64,000 nt of DNA from Synechococcus sp. PCC 7502. Its GTDB lineage: Bacteria; Cyanobacteriota; Cyanobacteriia; Pseudanabaenales; Pseudanabaenaceae. Shown here piece by piece: positions 9,366 through 18,272 of this stretch. The DNA lies in contig NC_019702.1 in NCBI RefSeq assembly GCF_000317085.1, positions 960,394 to 1,024,393 on the forward strand. The letters run 5' to 3'. Position 1 is the stretch's first letter, and each line of letters starts with the position of its first letter. A program made the position numbers and the translations under genes. The notes beneath the pieces were generated by a model. It was not told the origin of the DNA. It ran no database searches and saw only the letters and a list, made by a program, of their open reading frames with translations.

Positions 9366-9968
9366 TTAATTTGATTCAAAAGGTGGAGGACTTGATGGCG
9401 TTAACAGTCTTGCCGCAATTATGCCACCAATAAACCCAAATAAATGTCCTTCCCACGAGATGCCATGCTGAATCGGTAAAATACCCCATAGCACTCCGCC
9501 ATAGAGAAAGGCAGCCAGAAATGACAGAATAACAGCAACAAAACTGCGTTCAAAGTAGCCCTTAAAGATTAAAAACCCTAGATAGCCAAATATGACACCA
9601 CTGGCACCCACATGGACTGAATTAGGATTGCCCACAAACCATGTTCCCAAGCCCCCAATTAAAGCCGCCCAAAATGAGACAACGAAAAATTGATTTACTC
9701 CCCGCAGCATAATAAACCAGCCTAGGACTAAAAATGGCATTGTATTTGCCGCAACATGGGTAAAACTACCGTGCAGAAAGGGCGCAAATAAAATCCCCCT
9801 AAGTCCAATAATATTGTGGGGAATAATTCCAAATTGATCTAGCGATCGCCTAAATACAAAGGTATCAAGAATCTCTATAAACCAGATTAAGGCGACAAAG
9901 CTACCTAAAATTTGCAAATGATTACTAAGTTCAGCCCAAATTGTGGATTTTTTCTCAGTCATAGCCAT
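9366..9968 (-). CDS. Rhomboid family intramembrane serine protease
   Basis: This 200-residue protein has about six membrane segments. The catalytic Ser is in GASGVIFGYLG and the catalytic His is in EGHLFGFIGG. The family HGSFTHVAANT segment is present about 50 residues before the GASG motif. The expected role is cleavage of single-pass membrane proteins within the cytoplasmic membrane. It sits between the CPBP protease gene (upstream, 19 bases away) and bolA (downstream, 3 bases away), probably as one operon. Confidence 0.92.
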   Translation of the reverse strand: MAMTEKKSTIWAELSNHLQILGSFVALIWFIEILDTFVFRRSLDQFGIIPHNIIGLRGILFAPFLHGSFTHVAANTMPFLVLGWFIMLRGVNQFFVVSFWAALIGGLGTWFVGNPNSVHVGASGVIFGYLGFLIFKGYFERSFVAVILSFLAAFLYGGVLWGILPIQHGISWEGHLFGFIGGIIAARLLTPSSPPPFESN

Positions 9969-9987
9969 CTAAAACTAGGGATTAAAA

Positions 9988-10569
9988 CTAGAGATCGGAT
10001 AATTTTTGCTGCTTGAGCTTCCAAATTAAGCCCGAGAGAGAGTTAGTAAAAATATGAGTCGTAACGGCGGGCAAAAGACTATCGGTGGCGATTGTTACTA
10101 GTCCTAAGCCAATACCAACTATTACCGCCCATGCTGCATACTGCCAATGTTTTAGGCTTGCCATGTGTAGGATACCAAAAATTAGACTACTCACAATTAA
10201 GCCAACAGCATTCATGCCAAAACTTGGTAATACCACTCCCCTAAATAGTAACTCCTCGCTCATACCGGGTAAAATACCCAGCCAAATCACATCTACTAAC
10301 TCTAGGGGTTTAAGTACCATTTCCAAATAGGTATTGGCAGCAAGGCGGTAGTCCGCCCAAATTTCATAGATTAAACTACTGAGGAGAGTCACTAGTAAAC
10401 CCAAGCCTATACCCCAAGCCAAGTGTATCGGCTGCCAACTAAGGGAAATCACCCGAGCATCAAATAAAAATGTCCAAGTTTTAGCAACAACCAACATGAC
10501 CACTGCTGAGACTGCCATGCAGATTAAAACCTGCGATCGCGTAAGAGTAGGCATAACTGGTTCGGTCAT
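9988..10569 (-). CDS. CPBP family intramembrane metalloprotease
   Basis: This is a 193-residue multi-spanning protein of the CPBP (Abi/CAAX protease-like) family. Motif 1 is EELLFRG (about residues 104-110) with the two glutamates intact. Motif 2 is FGILHM, carrying a His, and motif 3 is TTHIFTNS. These are the residues known to form the active site in Rce1-type enzymes. The substrate is unknown. It heads the run CPBP-rhomboid-BolA on the minus strand. Confidence 0.9.
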   Translation of the reverse strand: MTEPVMPTLTRSQVLICMAVSAVVMLVVAKTWTFLFDARVISLSWQPIHLAWGIGLGLLVTLLSSLIYEIWADYRLAANTYLEMVLKPLELVDVIWLGILPGMSEELLFRGVVLPSFGMNAVGLIVSSLIFGILHMASLKHWQYAAWAVIVGIGLGLVTIATDSLLPAVTTHIFTNSLSGLIWKLKQQKLSDL

Positions 10570-10614
10570 CGTAATTGCATTTTTAGGATTTGCTCAGTAA
10601 TAATACCCTGTTTC

Positions 10615-11358
10615 CTAGGACTTTGCCCTGACTAACTTACCATCAGCATTGACATGTAAGCCACATTCTTGGTTGTTTTGTTCCCACCACCATCTACCCG
10701 CCCTAAGGTCTTCATCGGGAGCGATCGCCCTAGTACAAGGAGCGCAACCAATACTAGGATAGTTTTGGTCATGGAGAGCATTATAGGGGACATTATTGGC
10801 TCGAATGTATTCCCATACTTGATCATAGCTCCAATCAATTAAAGGATTAATCTTGGCAATATCCCTAGCCACATCTAGCTCCACCACCTGCATTTCTTGG
10901 CGATTACTAGTTTGATCCCGCCTCAGCCCAGTCATCCAAGCATTTAAGCCCGTTAAAGCTCTTTCTAAGGGTTCTACTTTGCGAATGCGACAACAGAGCT
11001 TGCGATTATCCACACTGTCATAGAACAGGTTAATGCCATGCTGCTGTACCATAGTTTGTACAGATTCTGTATCAGGATACATAGTTTTAATCTGTAACTG
11101 CGGATATTTTTTAGCGATCGCTGCCATGACATCGTAGGTCTCCACAGGTAATCTGCCCGTATCTAAGGTAAATACACAGGCATCGGGTTGAATCTGCGCC
11201 AGCATATCGATTAAGACTACATCTTCTGCCCCAAAACTAGAAGCTAATCCTATTTGCGGATGAAACTTAGCGATCGCCCAGGTAATAATTTCTTGGGGGG
11301 TGGCATTTTGTAACTGGGATACGCCTGCATTAATCAGGTCTGTAGTGGATGAGGTCAT
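10615..11358 (-). CDS. cysH: Phosphoadenylyl/adenylyl-sulfate reductase
   Basis: This is a 247-residue enzyme of assimilatory sulfate reduction; it reduces (phospho)adenylyl sulfate to sulfite. I chose the ATG at 11358 (MTSSTTDLINAG). The open frame extends 61 codons further, but that stretch runs into the 3' end of the pentapeptide-repeat gene and has no family resemblance. Visible motifs are SSFGAEDVVLIDM, TGRLPVETYD, the cysteine pairs LCCRIRK and GCAPC, and the C-terminal ECGLH with the catalytic cysteine. The CC plus CxxC pattern predicts a [4Fe-4S] cluster, as in APS-type reductases, so APS may be the substrate. Confidence 0.92.
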   Translation of the reverse strand: MTSSTTDLINAGVSQLQNATPQEIITWAIAKFHPQIGLASSFGAEDVVLIDMLAQIQPDACVFTLDTGRLPVETYDVMAAIAKKYPQLQIKTMYPDTESVQTMVQQHGINLFYDSVDNRKLCCRIRKVEPLERALTGLNAWMTGLRRDQTSNRQEMQVVELDVARDIAKINPLIDWSYDQVWEYIRANNVPYNALHDQNYPSIGCAPCTRAIAPDEDLRAGRWWWEQNNQECGLHVNADGKLVRAKS

Positions 11359-11419
11359 GGCAAAAATCAATTTAGGTCTATGTCTAGAATATGGGATTTT
11401 GGAGCTTTTGATTTTGGTA

Positions 11420-12232
11420 CTAAGAATTGGGAGTAGAATTAGGATTAATTTGGTCGAAGTCTTGCTCTGCTTGATCCTTAAATTGGCTACCATCGGGCAT
11501 AGTGGCACCGTAGAAATTAGCATCACCCAAATTTGCCCCAATCATCGTGGCATGAACTAGTATAGCTTCCTTAAAAATTGCTCCTGTTAAATCTGCTCCA
11601 ATTAAATTGGCTCTAACTAAAATCGTTCCACTGAAATTAGCAGACTTGAGGTTAGCATTACTTAACTTGGCTTTGTGCAGTAAGGCATCTTCTAAATTGG
11701 CATCACTTAAATTTGCTCCGCTTAGATTCGCCCCACTTAAGTTAGCACCGCTTAAATTGGCATTCTTTAAATTGGCATAGATCAAATCGGCATTAGTTAA
11801 ATTAGCCTGTCGCAGATCAGCATTCTCTAAATTCACATAGACTAAATCGGCGTTACTGAGATTACTGCCTGTGAGGTTTACCCTTGCCATCCTTGCATTT
11901 CGCAAAATAGTTTCTCGCAAGTCGGCACCTTTAAGATCAGTATCATTGAGGTTAATTGAGCGCAGGTTAGCTCCGACCAGATTGGAACCACTTAAATCTA
12001 CATGACTTAGATTAGCACCAATTAAATAGGCACCCATAAGGTTAGCATAGATCATCTCGGCACCGATTAATCTAGCGTCTCTGAGGTCAGCCGAACTAAG
12101 ATTGGCTCCACTTAAGTTAGAATTCCTGAGGTCGGAATTACTCAAATCCGCATACATCAAATTTATATGTTCTAGGTAGCATCCCACGCACTTTTTCGTA
12201 TCTAGTAATTGCTGTCGAAGCGATGGCTGCAT
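11420..12232 (-). CDS. Pentapeptide-repeat protein
   Basis: This 270-residue protein consists almost entirely of A(D/N)LxX pentapeptides (for example SGANLSGANLSGANLSDAN) from about residue 25 to 250, preceded by a short leader with KKCVGC. Such repeats fold into a right-handed quadrilateral beta-helix. I prefer the ATG at 12232 (MQPSLRQQLL), because leaders of this form are common in cyanobacterial pentapeptide proteins; an ATG at 12277 is possible. It has no signal peptide from the chosen start. The function is unknown; these proteins are abundant in cyanobacteria. Confidence 0.88.
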   Translation of the reverse strand: MQPSLRQQLLDTKKCVGCYLEHINLMYADLSNSDLRNSNLSGANLSSADLRDARLIGAEMIYANLMGAYLIGANLSHVDLSGSNLVGANLRSINLNDTDLKGADLRETILRNARMARVNLTGSNLSNADLVYVNLENADLRQANLTNADLIYANLKNANLSGANLSGANLSGANLSDANLEDALLHKAKLSNANLKSANFSGTILVRANLIGADLTGAIFKEAILVHATMIGANLGDANFYGATMPDGSQFKDQAEQDFDQINPNSTPNS

Positions 12233-12477
12233 AGATTTCAATGATCCTAGGTTTTTGTTAATATACCAAACCACCATCTTGCTTGCTTAAAAAGTTAGGA
12301 ATTGCCTGATAAACTGCCAGACGAATTACTAGACTCTAATGTCAAAGTGTTGGAGATGCTCTTTTACGAGCTAATCAAGGTAATCCAAAAATAAAGGGAC
12401 TAAAAACCTCTTTTTAATTTATGAAAGAACTCCCTATACTGAAACTCAAGGTTATGATAGTTGGAGTAGTAATGTAT

Positions 12478-12513
12478 TGCTAGATTAACAGGTGTTGCTA
12501 GATTAATAGGCGT
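12478..12513. repeat. Two 18-bp imperfect tandem copies at the helicase start
   Basis: TGCTAGATTAACAGGTGT (12478-12495) is followed at once by TGCTAGATTAATAGGCGT (12496-12513), with two mismatches. The second copy supplies the GTG start codon of the helicase gene and the AGG just before it. Confidence 0.85.
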
Positions 12514-15145
12514 GAACTCTTTAGACCTCGATAAGTTATTTCCATTTGATTTAGATCAATTTCAGCATGAAGCGATCGCTGCTCTTAATGCTAGAAAGTC
12601 AATTGTAGTTTGTGCGCCCACGGGTTCCGGTAAAACCTTAATTGGTGAATATGCCATCTATAAAGCACTAAATGATCAGCGCCGAGTTTTTTATACTACT
12701 CCCCTTAAAGCCTTATCCAATCAAAAATTACGAGACTTTCGCGATCGCTTTGGTAACGAGAATGTAGGCTTACTCACTGGAGATACTTCCGTAAATCGTG
12801 ATGCGCCGATCTTGGTCATGACTACGGAAATATTCCGAAATATGCTCTATGGTACCCCCATTGGGGAGGTGGGGACTTCGCTAACTGGCGTAGAAGTGGT
12901 GGTTTTAGATGAATGCCACTACATGAATGATCGAGCTAGAGGAACGGTTTGGGAAGAGTCAATTATCTATTGTCCTCCAGATATTCAATTAGTTGCCCTG
13001 TCTGCCACCGTTGCCAATAGCGCCCAATTAACCGATTGGATTAGTAAGGTACATGGAGTTACGGAATTAATCTATTCCGACTATCGCCCCGTGCCATTGC
13101 AGTTTCACTTTGCTAACCCCAAAGGTTTATTTCCCCTATTAGATAATTCGGGTAAAAAAATTAATCCTCGCCTGCGGGGTAATCCCCGTAATCTCAAAAA
13201 AGATGCGAATGGCAAACCCCCTAGGTATGAATCTCCTAGTCTGCCCTTTGTGATCTCGCAGTTGCAACAACGGGATATGCTGCCCGCCATTCACTTTATC
13301 TTTAGTCGCAAAGGGTGCGATCAAGCCATTGGACAACTGGATAAAATGTCGTTGGTGAATGAATCGGAGGCGTATCAACTTAAAACCCAAATCGATGCTT
13401 TCCTAGAAGCTAATCCTGAAGTGGGACGATCGCAATATATTTCTTCTTTATACCGAGGTATTGCCTCCCATCATGCGGGAATTTTACCAGCATGGAAAGG
13501 GCTAGTGGAAGAGTTATTTCAGCAGGGCTTAATTAAGGTAGTCTTTGCCACAGAAACCCTAGCGGCGGGAATTAATATGCCAGCACGAACCACGGTGATT
13601 TCCAGCCTATCTAAGCGCACCGACCGAGGGCATAGACTGCTTACAGCCTCAGAATTTTTACAAATGGCAGGAAGAGCAGGACGAAGGGGTATGGATGCTG
13701 TTGGTTATGTGGTGACGGTGCAAAGTCCCTACGAAGGGGCAAAGGATGCTGCCTATTTAGCCACCGCCCAAGCTGATCCCTTAGTTAGCCAATTTACGCC
13801 TAGCTATGGCATGGTCTTAAATCTGTTGCAAACCCATTCCATTGATGAAGTTAGAGAATTGGTAGAACGCAGCTTTGGTCAGTACTTGGCTGGCTTAGCA
13901 ATGGAACCGCAGCAAGAATCGATCCAAGAACTGGCGGATGAAGTGGAGTTACTGGAAACCCAACTGGCATCTATCGACTTAGATTTACTAGAAGGTTACG
14001 AGAAACTCCGCGATCGCCTGCGGGAAGAACGCAGATTACATAAGATTCTATTTCAGCAATCCGAAGAACAAAGACTTAATGAATTAGCCGCCTATATTCC
14101 CTATGTACTTACAGGAACTTTGCTAATGATTAAATCAGAGTCAATTAAAACTCCGATCTCGGCTCTGCTTGTCGCTAAAATTCCTAGTTCTGGTAAATTT
14201 CCGTGGCTAGTTTGCCTGAGTCAGCGCAATAACTGGCATGTGATTTTATACAAAGATGTATTCCTGTTAGGCGAGCAGTGGTCTAGTTCCGACTTGGTTT
14301 ATCCCGAACTACTAGTGCTAAAACCAGGGCAACATCTTAAGGGCGATGATTCCACCTCCGCGATCGCCGCTTCTATACCCACCCTAGAATTTCCCAATCT
14401 TCCACCCGAAGTCTTGGCACAGCAAGAAAAAGTTATTGAAGTCGAGGCACAGCTAAATGAACATCCCGTATCGACGTGGGGCGATCGCAGCATTATTGCC
14501 AAAAAAGCCCGAAAACTAGAGCAATTAAAAGAAAAACTCGAATATCAACGGGGAGTCTTGTCCCAAAAACAACAGCATCACTGGCAGGAATTTTCCAGCC
14601 TAGTCACAATTTTACAAAGCTTTGGTTGTTTACAAGGAGTTGAACCCACCGCCGCAGGACAAGTAGCAGCATCTTTACGGGGAGATAATGAGCTATGGCT
14701 GGCATTAGCATTTTTATCAGGGGAACTAGATAACCTTGATCCACACCATTTAGCTACAGCCTGTGCTGCCTTGGTTACGGAAAATAGTCGCCCTGATAGT
14801 CGAGTTAATTTTACGATTTCGCCCCTAGTTGAAGAGTCTCTAAGTGGATTGCGGGGACTGAGAAGGCAATTATTTCAAATTCAAAAAAGACATAATGTGG
14901 CAATTCCAATCTGGCTAGAATACGATTTGGTTGGATTAATTGAACAATGGGCATTGGGGATGTCATGGACGGAACTATGTGCAAATACCAGCCTGGACGA
15001 AGGAGATATAGTCCGCATTGCCCGTCGTACCTTAGATTTACTTTCGCAAATTCCCCATATTCCCCATCTACCTGAAACTATTCGTCAAAACGCCTATCGA
15101 GCAATGCAATTAATTGATCGGTTCCCCGTAAATGAGGTGATCTAG
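12512..15145 (+). CDS. Ski2-like DEAD/DEAH-box RNA helicase with DSHCT-type C-terminus
   Basis: This is an 877-residue helicase. Motif I is APTGSGKTL (about residues 35-43), motif II is DECH, motif III is SAT, and motif VI is QMAGRAGRRG. The spacing and the long C-terminal helical region (from about 450) match Ski2/Mtr4-type enzymes, including the chloroplast ISE2 homologue. The likely role is 3'-5' RNA unwinding in RNA processing or decay. The start is a GTG at 12512 whose upstream region is a tandem 18-bp duplication. No in-frame ATG lies close by. Confidence 0.92.
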   Translation: MNSLDLDKLFPFDLDQFQHEAIAALNARKSIVVCAPTGSGKTLIGEYAIYKALNDQRRVFYTTPLKALSNQKLRDFRDRFGNENVGLLTGDTSVNRDAPILVMTTEIFRNMLYGTPIGEVGTSLTGVEVVVLDECHYMNDRARGTVWEESIIYCPPDIQLVALSATVANSAQLTDWISKVHGVTELIYSDYRPVPLQFHFANPKGLFPLLDNSGKKINPRLRGNPRNLKKDANGKPPRYESPSLPFVISQLQQRDMLPAIHFIFSRKGCDQAIGQLDKMSLVNESEAYQLKTQIDAFLEANPEVGRSQYISSLYRGIASHHAGILPAWKGLVEELFQQGLIKVVFATETLAAGINMPARTTVISSLSKRTDRGHRLLTASEFLQMAGRAGRRGMDAVGYVVTVQSPYEGAKDAAYLATAQADPLVSQFTPSYGMVLNLLQTHSIDEVRELVERSFGQYLAGLAMEPQQESIQELADEVELLETQLASIDLDLLEGYEKLRDRLREERRLHKILFQQSEEQRLNELAAYIPYVLTGTLLMIKSESIKTPISALLVAKIPSSGKFPWLVCLSQRNNWHVILYKDVFLLGEQWSSSDLVYPELLVLKPGQHLKGDDSTSAIAASIPTLEFPNLPPEVLAQQEKVIEVEAQLNEHPVSTWGDRSIIAKKARKLEQLKEKLEYQRGVLSQKQQHHWQEFSSLVTILQSFGCLQGVEPTAAGQVAASLRGDNELWLALAFLSGELDNLDPHHLATACAALVTENSRPDSRVNFTISPLVEESLSGLRGLRRQLFQIQKRHNVAIPIWLEYDLVGLIEQWALGMSWTELCANTSLDEGDIVRIARRTLDLLSQIPHIPHLPETIRQNAYRAMQLIDRFPVNEVI

Positions 15146-15246
15146 TGATCTGAGTTAGCAATCTAAGGCAAAAATTTTAGAGCAGAAATGATAATTTATC
15201 TAAACTGCCACTATGATATTGCTATGGTTTTCTTGGAGTTTTATTT

Positions 15247-16107
15247 GTGCTAGGAACGAAATCTAAGTCCCCTGAAATCGAAAATCATCACTATTGGTAC
15301 GACCAAGGTACAGTTTTACTCAAGCAAAATCTCTACGTCGAAGCGATCGCCTCCTATGACATGGCGATAGAAATTCACTCCGAATATCCCCAAGCATGGT
15401 ATAGCCGAGGCACGGCTCTCCGTAAATCAGAAAGGTACGAAGAAGCGATCGCCTCCTACGACACCGCCATTAAGCTCAAACCCAGTTATTACCAAGCATG
15501 GAACCTGCGAGGGGTAGCACTATTTATGTTATCTCAGTATCAAAATGCCCTAGATTCCTTTGATAAAGCTATTGGCTTTAAGTATGACTATTATCAAGCA
15601 TGGAATAATCGAGGTAGTACCCTAGTCGGTTTGGGTGACTATAAGGAAGCGATCCTTTCCTATGATGAAGCAATTCGATTTCACCCTAATTTTTACCAAG
15701 CATGGAATAATCGGGGCAACTTACTCCGAAAGCTTCAACAATTTAGTAAAGCTCTTACCTGCTATGAAGAGGCACTAAAATACCAATCTAACCTCTATGA
15801 GACCTGGAATAACAAAGGGACAGTATTAGCAAGCTTAGAGCGTTATGATCAAGCGATCGCAGCCTACGGACAGGCAATTAGAGTTAAGCCCGACTACTAT
15901 TTAGCTTGGTATAACCGTGGGCAGGTATTTGTAACCCTAGAACGCTACCAAGAGGCGATCGCTTCCTATGATCAAGCATTAAAACTGCAACCTGAATCCT
16001 ATGAAGCACTTAATGGTAGAGAGACTGCTGTACAGAGATTTCAATCCTTAAAAGATCAATCTTTAAAAGATGAAGAAATAGCAACAAATTCATCTCCAGA
16101 GGAATGA
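15247..16107 (+). CDS. TPR-repeat protein
   Basis: This is a 286-residue protein with about seven consecutive tetratricopeptide repeats between residues 12 and 265. They have a strongly repeated consensus of the form YxQAWxNRGxxLxxLxxYxEAIASYDxAI. No catalytic domain, signal peptide or membrane span is visible, so it is probably a protein-protein interaction scaffold. The start codon is GTG. It sits between the helicase and thrS on the same strand but with about 100 bases on each side, so co-transcription is uncertain. The last 20 residues are acidic and Ser/Lys-rich. Confidence 0.9.
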   Translation: MLGTKSKSPEIENHHYWYDQGTVLLKQNLYVEAIASYDMAIEIHSEYPQAWYSRGTALRKSERYEEAIASYDTAIKLKPSYYQAWNLRGVALFMLSQYQNALDSFDKAIGFKYDYYQAWNNRGSTLVGLGDYKEAILSYDEAIRFHPNFYQAWNNRGNLLRKLQQFSKALTCYEEALKYQSNLYETWNNKGTVLASLERYDQAIAAYGQAIRVKPDYYLAWYNRGQVFVTLERYQEAIASYDQALKLQPESYEALNGRETAVQRFQSLKDQSLKDEEIATNSSPEE

Positions 16108-16215
16108 GGGCAAACCAATGCGCTTGGATATAAAGCAACTTTAATAGCAGCAACAATCTATCTATAATGGTTAAACATTCTAAATTTCAATAAAGCTAGA
16201 AATTAAGCTACAAAT

Positions 16216-18057
16216 ATGGTTGCCGTAAAATCCGTTGATGCCTCTGCTGAAAATTTACCTAGTATGCTGCCCAAAGATATTCTCCGTCTGGCAGATCAAG
16301 AGCATCTTAAGCGTATTCGTCATACTTGCTCCCATGTGATGGCAATGGCAGTGCAGAAACTATTCCCAGAGGCAAAGGTCACCATTGGACCTGCGACTGA
16401 AAACGGATTTTATTATGATTTTGATCGGGCGGAACCTTTTACGACCGCTGACTTGAAAGCGATCTCCAAGGAAATGAAGCGGATCATCAAATGGAATCAG
16501 CCCCTTGTTCGTCAAGAATTTACCCGCGAAGAGATCAAAGCGGCAATTATCAAGCTCAATGAACCCTATAAACTAGAGCTTTTAGATGCTATCCCCGAAG
16601 GTGAAATCATTACTCGCTATACCATTGGTGATCCAGAGAAAATCGAAAATCCTTGGTGGGACTTATGTGCAGGACCACATTTGGCAACGACTGGGGAAAT
16701 CAATCCCGATGCTTTCATGCTCGAAAGTGTGGCAGGAGCATACTGGCGGGGTGATGAAAAAAATGCCCAATTACAAAGAATTTACGGCACTGCCTGGGAA
16801 ACCCCTGAGCAGCTAGAAGCATATAAAGCACAGATCGAAGAAGCAAAGCGCCGAGATCACCGCAAAATCGGTGAGGATTTACAGCTTTTTAGCATTCAAA
16901 AAGATGCGGGTGGTGGCTTAGTATTTTGGCATCCCCGTGGTACAGTCATGCGGAATATCATTGAAACATTTTGGAAAGAAACCCATGTTCAAAATGGCTA
17001 TGAGCTGGTAACTACACCGCACATGGCAAATCTTGACCTTTGGAAATTATCTGGACATAACGACTTTTATCGGGAAAGTATGTTTCAGGCGATGGAAGTG
17101 GAAAATCAGTTCTACCAAATAAAACCCATGAACTGCCCTTTTCATATTTTGATCTATAAAGATACTCTGCATTCCTATCGAGAGTTACCAATCCGTTGGG
17201 GTGAACTGGGAACGGTTTATCGGTATGAGCGATCGGGAACCATGCATGGATTAATGCGGGTGCGAGGCTTTACCCAAGATGATGCCCATATTTTCTGTAC
17301 TGAAGAGCAAATGTCATCGGAAATTTTAGGGGTTTTAGACTTAGCTGAGCTAATTCTTTCGACCTTTGGCTTTGCTAATTACGAAGTTAATCTTTCCACC
17401 CGTCCCGATAAATATGTCGGTTCTGATGAAATTTGGGATAAAGCTACGGATGCGCTGAAATCTGCTTTAAATCAGAAGGGATGGGCATATCAAGTGGATG
17501 CTGGTGGTGGTGCTTTTTATGGTCCCAAAATTGATATTAAGATCGAAGATGCGATCGGTAGGCGTTGGCAATGTTCCACCATTCAAGTAGATTTTAATTT
17601 ACCCGAACGCTTTGATATGGAATATGTGGGTGCAGATGGTAATCGTCACCGTCCAATCATGATCCATCGGGCATTATTTGGTTCTTTAGAACGGTTTTTT
17701 GGCATTCTTACGGAAAACTATGCAGGGGATTTCCCTTTGTGGTTAGCTCCTGTACAGGCACGTTTAATTGCTGTCAATGAAGACCCCGCAATTTTAGAAT
17801 ATGCCCAATCCGTAGCGGCAAAAATGCAAAAACTAGGATTACGGGTGCAGGTTGATACCAGTGGCGATCGCATGGCAAAGCAAATTCGTAAGGCAGAACT
17901 AGAAAAAATTCCTGTAATGGCAATTATAGGAGCCAAAGAAGTAGAGGCAGAGTCTCTGAGTATCCGTACCCGTAAATATGGGGATTTAGGTGTAATTCCT
18001 ACAATGGAGGCGATCGAGAAAATGCTAACAGCTGTTAAAAATCATGATTGGTTCTAA
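16216..18057 (+). CDS. thrS: Threonine--tRNA ligase
   Basis: This 613-residue class II synthetase charges tRNA-Thr. After a short leader it begins directly with the editing domain (HTCSH, residues 36-40, is the HxxxH motif). The N-terminal TGS domain found in E. coli ThrRS is therefore absent. Class II motif 2 is RYERSGTMHGLMRVRGF, zinc ligands include the Cys of MNCPFH, and motif 3 lies in HRALFGSLERF. The C-terminal 110 residues form the anticodon-binding domain. I recall cyanobacterial ThrRS enzymes that also lack TGS, so this is likely normal. Confidence 0.95.
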   Translation: MVAVKSVDASAENLPSMLPKDILRLADQEHLKRIRHTCSHVMAMAVQKLFPEAKVTIGPATENGFYYDFDRAEPFTTADLKAISKEMKRIIKWNQPLVRQEFTREEIKAAIIKLNEPYKLELLDAIPEGEIITRYTIGDPEKIENPWWDLCAGPHLATTGEINPDAFMLESVAGAYWRGDEKNAQLQRIYGTAWETPEQLEAYKAQIEEAKRRDHRKIGEDLQLFSIQKDAGGGLVFWHPRGTVMRNIIETFWKETHVQNGYELVTTPHMANLDLWKLSGHNDFYRESMFQAMEVENQFYQIKPMNCPFHILIYKDTLHSYRELPIRWGELGTVYRYERSGTMHGLMRVRGFTQDDAHIFCTEEQMSSEILGVLDLAELILSTFGFANYEVNLSTRPDKYVGSDEIWDKATDALKSALNQKGWAYQVDAGGGAFYGPKIDIKIEDAIGRRWQCSTIQVDFNLPERFDMEYVGADGNRHRPIMIHRALFGSLERFFGILTENYAGDFPLWLAPVQARLIAVNEDPAILEYAQSVAAKMQKLGLRVQVDTSGDRMAKQIRKAELEKIPVMAIIGAKEVEAESLSIRTRKYGDLGVIPTMEAIEKMLTAVKNHDWF

Positions 18058-18272
18058 CGTTTGAGATTACTACACGTGGATAACCCCTAACGCGGCTGGA
18101 GTAATCAAATATATATTCTCTTCCCCGAACTCAGGTTTATGAGACTTCAAGTTGCAAATTCATAGGGGCAATAGATCAAAAAGATAGAGCTAGTTTTTTA
18201 ATTTTCTTAATGCGATCGCAGCTAAAAAGTTTAAGCTTATACAGGCAAAACCTGATTGCATAGGGAATAGGA

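Noticed and set aside
11359-11541. A 61-codon upstream extension of cysH
   Set aside because: It overlaps the end of the pentapeptide-repeat gene and is unlike the family's N-terminus; the ATG at 11358 fits.
11420-12232. The repeated DNA of the pentapeptide gene as a non-coding repeat array
   Set aside because: The repetition follows the 15-base coding periodicity of pentapeptides in one open frame.
18058-18110. GATTACT and AGTAATC arms after thrS as a terminator
   Set aside because: The arms are short, widely spaced and not followed by a T run, so the case is too weak to call.
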